Shown one piece after another: positions 55,056 through 58,933 of a DNA stretch of 58,933 nucleotides. The DNA is from Xylanibacter rarus (GTDB lineage: Bacteria; Bacteroidota; Bacteroidia; Bacteroidales; Bacteroidaceae). Position numbers and translations under genes: made by a program. The number at the start of each line of letters is the position of its first letter. The stretch's first letter is position 1. Where the stretch lies: contig NZ_LFQU01000023.1 of the NCBI RefSeq assembly GCF_001275135.1, forward strand, positions 1 through 58,933, read 5' to 3'. The notes beneath the pieces are model-generated. The model was not told where the DNA came from, made no database searches, and saw nothing but the letters and a program-made list of their open reading frames with translations.

Positions 55056-56024
55056 ATGAAAATCATCAAATTCTTAAAAGACTGGACGCTTATCATCGCC
55101 ATCATTACCGGCATTGCTGCCTATTTTGTCTACACGGCAATACCCGCACTGCAACCTACTCACCACTTTGCCCTCAAAGCCATAGAGCTGCTGCAGCCCA
55201 TGCTGATATTTGCCATGCTGTTTATCACTTTCTGCAAGGTGAACCCCAAGAAGCTCCGCCTGTGCAAGTGGCATCCGTGGCTGCTGCTCTTCCAGGCCGG
55301 CACGTTCACAGCCATAGCCGTGGCGCTTATGCTCATGCCGCACAGCGGACTGCGCATTGTGCTCGAGGGCGCCATGATATGTCTGATATGTCCTACGGCC
55401 ACGGCCGGTGCGGTGATAACAAAAAAGCTTGGCGGAAATGTGAACCACATAACCACATACACCATACTGATAAACATCATTACGGCGGCATTCATACCGG
55501 CACTTGTGCCGTATGTACATCCCAATCCTGAGCTCGGCATACTTAACTCGGCAATGCTGATACTCGGCAAGGTGTTCCCGTTGTTGCTTCTACCCCTGCT
55601 GGCTGCCATCCTGCTGAGATATCTTTCGCCAAGACTCCACTTCACGATATCACACTACAGCGACCTGAGCTTCTATCTTTGGGCAGTTGCGCTTACGCTG
55701 GCCATGACCGTCACGACACGCACCATTGTTCATGCCGACGTGGCCATTGCCACCGAACTCGGCCTAGTGGCAGCATCGCTTATCAGCTGTCTGCTCCAAT
55801 TCTGGCTCGGACGCAAGGTCGGTGCGTTATACAACGACAAGATTACGGCAGGACAGTCGCTTGGACAAAAGAACACCGTGCTGGCAATATGGATGGGATA
55901 CACCTTCTTCACACCGATAACGGCAGTAGCAGGCGGCTTCTACAGCATATGGCACAACGTGATAAACTCTTATCAGCTTTATCAGCACAGAAAGCTGGAA
56001 GAGAGCAAGAATGAAAACAAGTGA
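55056..56024 (+). CDS. Bile acid:sodium symporter-like (BASS/SBF) membrane transporter
   Basis: 322 residues with about ten hydrophobic spans and no signal peptide. The arrangement and segments such as EGAMICLICPTATAGAVITKKLGG (crossing-helix type, near residue 106) and LGQKNTVLAIWMGYTFF near 266 resemble the SBF/BASS fold, where such broken helices bind sodium and substrate. Many Bacteroidota genomes have this family; substrates range from bile acids to pantothenate or 2-oxoacids and cannot be assigned here. It is divergent from the MscS gene, has its own promoter and ends at a strong terminator. Confidence 0.75.
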   Translation: MKIIKFLKDWTLIIAIITGIAAYFVYTAIPALQPTHHFALKAIELLQPMLIFAMLFITFCKVNPKKLRLCKWHPWLLLFQAGTFTAIAVALMLMPHSGLRIVLEGAMICLICPTATAGAVITKKLGGNVNHITTYTILINIITAAFIPALVPYVHPNPELGILNSAMLILGKVFPLLLLPLLAAILLRYLSPRLHFTISHYSDLSFYLWAVALTLAMTVTTRTIVHADVAIATELGLVAASLISCLLQFWLGRKVGALYNDKITAGQSLGQKNTVLAIWMGYTFFTPITAVAGGFYSIWHNVINSYQLYQHRKLEESKNENK

Positions 56025-56105
56025 CGGCCGGCTGCATCCGGATAAAACCTAAGAAATATCAGTAACACACCTTTATAGACTTTAACCAGCCTATTCTTTC
56101 ATCAA

Positions 56106-56158
56106 CATTTTGCCGGTTCGGGATTATCTTATATTAGCTATCCCGAACCGGCAAAATG
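56106..56158 (+). terminator. Strong hairpin terminator after the transporter gene
   Basis: A perfect 19-base stem (56106-56124 with 56140-56158; core GCCGGTTCGGGAT) encloses a 15-base loop. The stem starts and ends in CATTTTG/CAAAATG, so T residues lie within the stem base. It begins 81 bases after the stop. Confidence 0.7.
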
Positions 56159-56340
56159 CATATTAAGGCACATCGCAGATACGTTACGAAACCCCAAATC
56201 ATTAAGCATATAAGACTTATTCCGCCTGGTTCATTGCAGTCTTATCCGTCTTTCTTTTTTCTGTTGCTACCGTGCAGTCAACATATTCCTTAGGCAATCC
56301 GGTCATGGCAGCAAATAACAAAAGACAAAAAGGCAGGAAC

Positions 56341-56475
56341 ATAATGGCAAATTCGAGTTAAGCCAAAATCGGTTATTAAGATTCGCTCAATAGAAACAAA
56401 AAGAGGGGCCGAAGGCATGAATGCACGAAATAGATAAAGCCAAGTGCTGTATAATGGCAGATTTGGGTTAAGCCA
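56341..56475 (+). repeat. Pair of 25-base direct repeats with TGGC...GCCA ends
   Basis: 56341-56365 and 56451-56475 both read ATAATGGCA-ATT-G-GTTAAGCCA, differing at 3 of 25 positions, with starts 110 bases apart. Each contains TGGC and GCCA as inverted ends around a 13-base centre. Confidence 0.5.
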
Positions 56476-56629
56476 TCAAACATACGGCAATGCACTCAAG
56501 GACAGGCCAAATATAATAAAACAATAATGGCCATCAGAAAATTATCAGAAGCCTCATACACAGCCCAAATATTTTCTAATGGCCAAAATCTTATTCTACT
56601 CTGAATTCTTAAAACTCAGAATTATTCAA

Positions 56630-58576
56630 TTACTGCTTCACAACAACCTTTCTTGTTGTTCCGTCAGACATCTTAACGATATTGATGCCCTTTGCAGGAG
56701 CGCTGAGCTGCACGCCGTCAATAGTATAGCGGGCAACTTCCTTAACTTCCTTCTCTGAAGGATCAACAACGTTGATACCTGTACCAAATGTACCAACGGC
56801 TCTCTCTGCAGCATTTACAATCTCACCAGTCTCTGTGTTGATAAGCATTGCTACAACCTTCAGCTTTGACTTATCCTGCAAGAGGTTGAACTTGCTGGCA
56901 GAAGTAACGCCATTAGAGAGATCGAAAGTTGTTTCATGACGCTGAACTGCATCTGCTACAAGGGGAGCAGCTATTGAACCCTTGATACCTTCAGCTACAT
57001 CCTTGGCCATAATGGCTACATGATCGTAAACCATATCCTTTATCTGCTCACCTTTTTGTGTATACTCGTAAATATAAGGCTCATTCTCAGCACCAGTAGC
57101 TCCAGAATAATAGTTAGTCTGCCACCAGTTGCTCTCGCTGCCCTGCAAACCGTCAGCAAGCAGAACATAAGCCAAAGCATAAGGAGCATTATTGCTGCTG
57201 TAGAAGAACTGTACGTCGGTGATTACATTTATTTCAGTCTGGCTTTCGTTCCACTCCGGCCATACAGACATTTCAGCTTCTGTCAAAGTAAGACTTGCTT
57301 CAAAATCGTCAAGTACGCCAAGCAGTTGACTCTGTGATGTGCCGAAATATGGGTCAATAGAAGGACCTCTATTGATAAATGCAGATGGGTAACCCTGAAC
57401 CGTTGCCATGACAGAATTATAGTCAGTAATTCTCATCGGGTCGTCATAGTTCATCTTTCCGTGTACGGCAATACCGATGAACGACTCAGGATATTTGTCT
57501 GCCAATGCAGCCATACCTGCATATCCGCGAGTACAATATCCACAACCTGTAGCTGTAAATTCCTCTACAACAGATCTGCGCTTAATAGCATTTGTGAGAA
57601 CAATCAAAGAACCTTTGCATGTAGCATTGGCTGTTTCGTTGGGCTGTCCGTTTACCTTAGTAATTACAATCTCTTTTTCTTCCTCTTTTGCCTCATTGCC
57701 GGCTGTCAATGGGATGTTTATCACACCATTATTGTTAAATTCAACATTATCCAGGTTTACAGTGTTTTCTGCAGATGTCTCTCCAGTTGCAACATCCTTA
57801 ACTGTATAAGAAACAGAAGTCATTGGTGTTACACCATCATTTTTGATCATTGCAGAAATATTAACATTACCGTTTTTCATTGTTATTACTCGACCTATAT
57901 TGTCTGAAACAAATGAAGCGGCATTACCGAGGAAATTGTCACCTGACATTGAAACTAATGTCAACAAGTTTCCAAAACCATAGCTTGCCATGTTGTCCCA
58001 TTTGCCCTGCAGACAAACGTATCCTCCGTATTCATCACAATAGCTAGAACCATCAAAGGCAATAGGATATTGACCGGCCTGTGAAGTGAGTGATGTAACA
58101 TCAAACGAATAACCGACATAACAGCCCTCTGCAGGAATTGTATAGTTTTCAACTGTTACGATTTCAGGATTTCCGTCAACACTAATTGAAGTTGTAGGAG
58201 TGATGTCTTTAAAAAACTCACAGTCTGAAGAAGTGATGCTACTTGGCAGTTCTTTTGCGATCCAGCACTTTACATTATCTACAACTTTATGGTCAATAAG
58301 GTAAAAGCCCACCTGATCAATTTTATTACCCGCGAACTTTCCTGGAACAAAAATCGCACAATCATAATGATCTGTACCTGCTCCTACACCAACATAGGTA
58401 TCTCCCTGAGCATAAGTGAAAACCACTCCCTCGGCAGCAGCACGAGTCGGTGCCATTTTCTCAATCTTATTATACTTGAGTCCTAAACCGGCCTCATTCC
58501 GCTGAAATGCCTGTGCATTTGCTATACAGCAAAACGCAACAAAAGCGGTTACCAAAGAAAGTAATCTTTTAATCAT
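56630..58576 (-). CDS. Omp28-related exported protein with thioredoxin-like CxxC domain
   Basis: 648 residues. The signal peptide is residues 1-21 (ending IANAQ). Residues 50-215 form a beta-rich N-terminal domain, and 225-325 an immunoglobulin-like segment. The Omp28-related thioredoxin-fold domain begins at about 330, with VVEEFTATGCGYCTRG: Cys345 and Cys348 make the CxxC pair typical of this family, followed by PSAFINRGP, a cis-Pro-loop-like segment. The last 34 residues (ARYTIDGVQLSAPAKGINIVKMSDG...) match the C-terminal motif of the LRR protein at 50103-51803. Its role may be in periplasmic or surface thiol chemistry, but no activity is proven for the family. Confidence 0.8.
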   Translation of the reverse strand: MIKRLLSLVTAFVAFCCIANAQAFQRNEAGLGLKYNKIEKMAPTRAAAEGVVFTYAQGDTYVGVGAGTDHYDCAIFVPGKFAGNKIDQVGFYLIDHKVVDNVKCWIAKELPSSITSSDCEFFKDITPTTSISVDGNPEIVTVENYTIPAEGCYVGYSFDVTSLTSQAGQYPIAFDGSSYCDEYGGYVCLQGKWDNMASYGFGNLLTLVSMSGDNFLGNAASFVSDNIGRVITMKNGNVNISAMIKNDGVTPMTSVSYTVKDVATGETSAENTVNLDNVEFNNNGVINIPLTAGNEAKEEEKEIVITKVNGQPNETANATCKGSLIVLTNAIKRRSVVEEFTATGCGYCTRGYAGMAALADKYPESFIGIAVHGKMNYDDPMRITDYNSVMATVQGYPSAFINRGPSIDPYFGTSQSQLLGVLDDFEASLTLTEAEMSVWPEWNESQTEINVITDVQFFYSSNNAPYALAYVLLADGLQGSESNWWQTNYYSGATGAENEPYIYEYTQKGEQIKDMVYDHVAIMAKDVAEGIKGSIAAPLVADAVQRHETTFDLSNGVTSASKFNLLQDKSKLKVVAMLINTETGEIVNAAERAVGTFGTGINVVDPSEKEVKEVARYTIDGVQLSAPAKGINIVKMSDGTTRKVVVKQ

Positions 58577-58933
58577 AACGCAATTATTTTAAATTAAACA
58601 TCAATAATTCAATAATTATATAAATCAAAATTGATATAAGGCTGACATTACTCAAAACATCCAACAGCTTTACATTATAATATTGGGAATAGCCATACTG
58701 CTATCCATCTAGAATAAAGTATATATCTGCTGTGTTATTTTTCATAAGCCTTTAATTTAAACATCCAAAGATTTTGGTTTGCAATAAACGCAAGACCATC
58801 TCTTTCAGAGATTAACAAGGATTTCAATAATATTTTTAATTCCACAAATATATGAAATTTTATAATGCAAACAAATTTTTTAAAAGAAAATAAATAAATT
58901 TCTTTAATTTGGATATAACATATAAGCAAACGA
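58577..58933. other. AT-rich upstream region at the right edge
   Basis: About 360 bases of very AT-rich sequence before the Omp28-related gene. I see no gene, no exact -33/-7 promoter pair and no strong hairpin. A promoter for the 56630-58576 gene should lie here. Confidence 0.5.

Larger units (their letters stand above)
56025..56629. other. Gene-free stretch between convergent genes
   Basis: About 600 bases without a gene. It holds the terminator 56106-56158 and two imperfect 25-base direct repeats (56341-56365 and 56451-56475). Two TAATGGCC segments near 56524 and 56578 are also similar to each other. Confidence 0.6.

Overview
The window comes from a member of the Bacteroidota, most likely the Prevotellaceae (Prevotella in the broad sense). 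Four lines of evidence point this way. Start sites rarely carry a Shine-Dalgarno sequence, while intergenic regions repeatedly show the -33 TTTG / 19-21 nt / -7 TAnnTTTG promoter of the Bacteroidota primary sigma factor. Several secreted proteins end in the short Gly-rich C-terminal motif common in this group. The ribosomal cluster has the Bacteroidota arrangement: str, S10, spc and alpha operons merged, without tuf or adk. Two of the interspersed repeats look like ones I recall from Prevotella genomes. No rRNA, tRNA, CRISPR array, prophage or intact insertion sequence was found.

Layout. 1-781: end of glutamate dehydrogenase and an RlpA-like exported protein. 782-1740: gene-free block with two repeat families. 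1741-3789: a transcription unit of a DUF2141 protein, two paralogous small membrane proteins and a winged-helix regulator. 3925-5623: ridA and a frameshifted threonine ammonia-lyase gene; RidA removes the reactive enamine/imine products that this enzyme makes. 6032-10161: glycerate kinase, a serine hydrolase, a glycine-zipper lipoprotein and a cupin. 10162-11075: a 0.9 kb gene-free AT-rich region with four phased DnaA-box-like sites and a palindromic block. 11076-12634: an AT-rich, frameshifted acetyltransferase fusion. 12815-18149: an M20 peptidase, a LytS/LytTR two-component system and a large exported protein. 18562-25347: a tripartite RND efflux operon with a divergent AraC regulator. 25525-26148: an outer-membrane beta-barrel. 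26149-27492: a second gene-free block with the same two repeat families.

27493-46199 (minus strand) is the translation supercluster, read right to left: DUF3467 gene, rpsL, rpsG, fusA, then rpsJ through rplQ, including secY, map, infA and rpoA. It ends at a strong intrinsic terminator. To its right lie a membrane TPR/AraC sensor-regulator, a divergent two-gene operon for exported proteins (one a BspA-like leucine-rich-repeat protein), trpS, an MscS-type channel, a bile-acid-symporter-like transporter and an Omp28-related thioredoxin-fold exported protein.

The items most worth a second look are the DnaA-box array near 10.4 kb, the paired interspersed repeats at 0.85-1.49 kb and 26.76-27.11 kb, the GNAT / hexapeptide-repeat / GNAT fusion, and three apparent single-base indels (ilvA, the acetyltransferase, the DUF3467 start). 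Those indels could be real mutations or consensus errors. I saw no clear evidence of a wholly new multi-gene system. The closest candidates are the 1741-3789 operon and the sensor/exported-protein locus at 46.7-51.8 kb.
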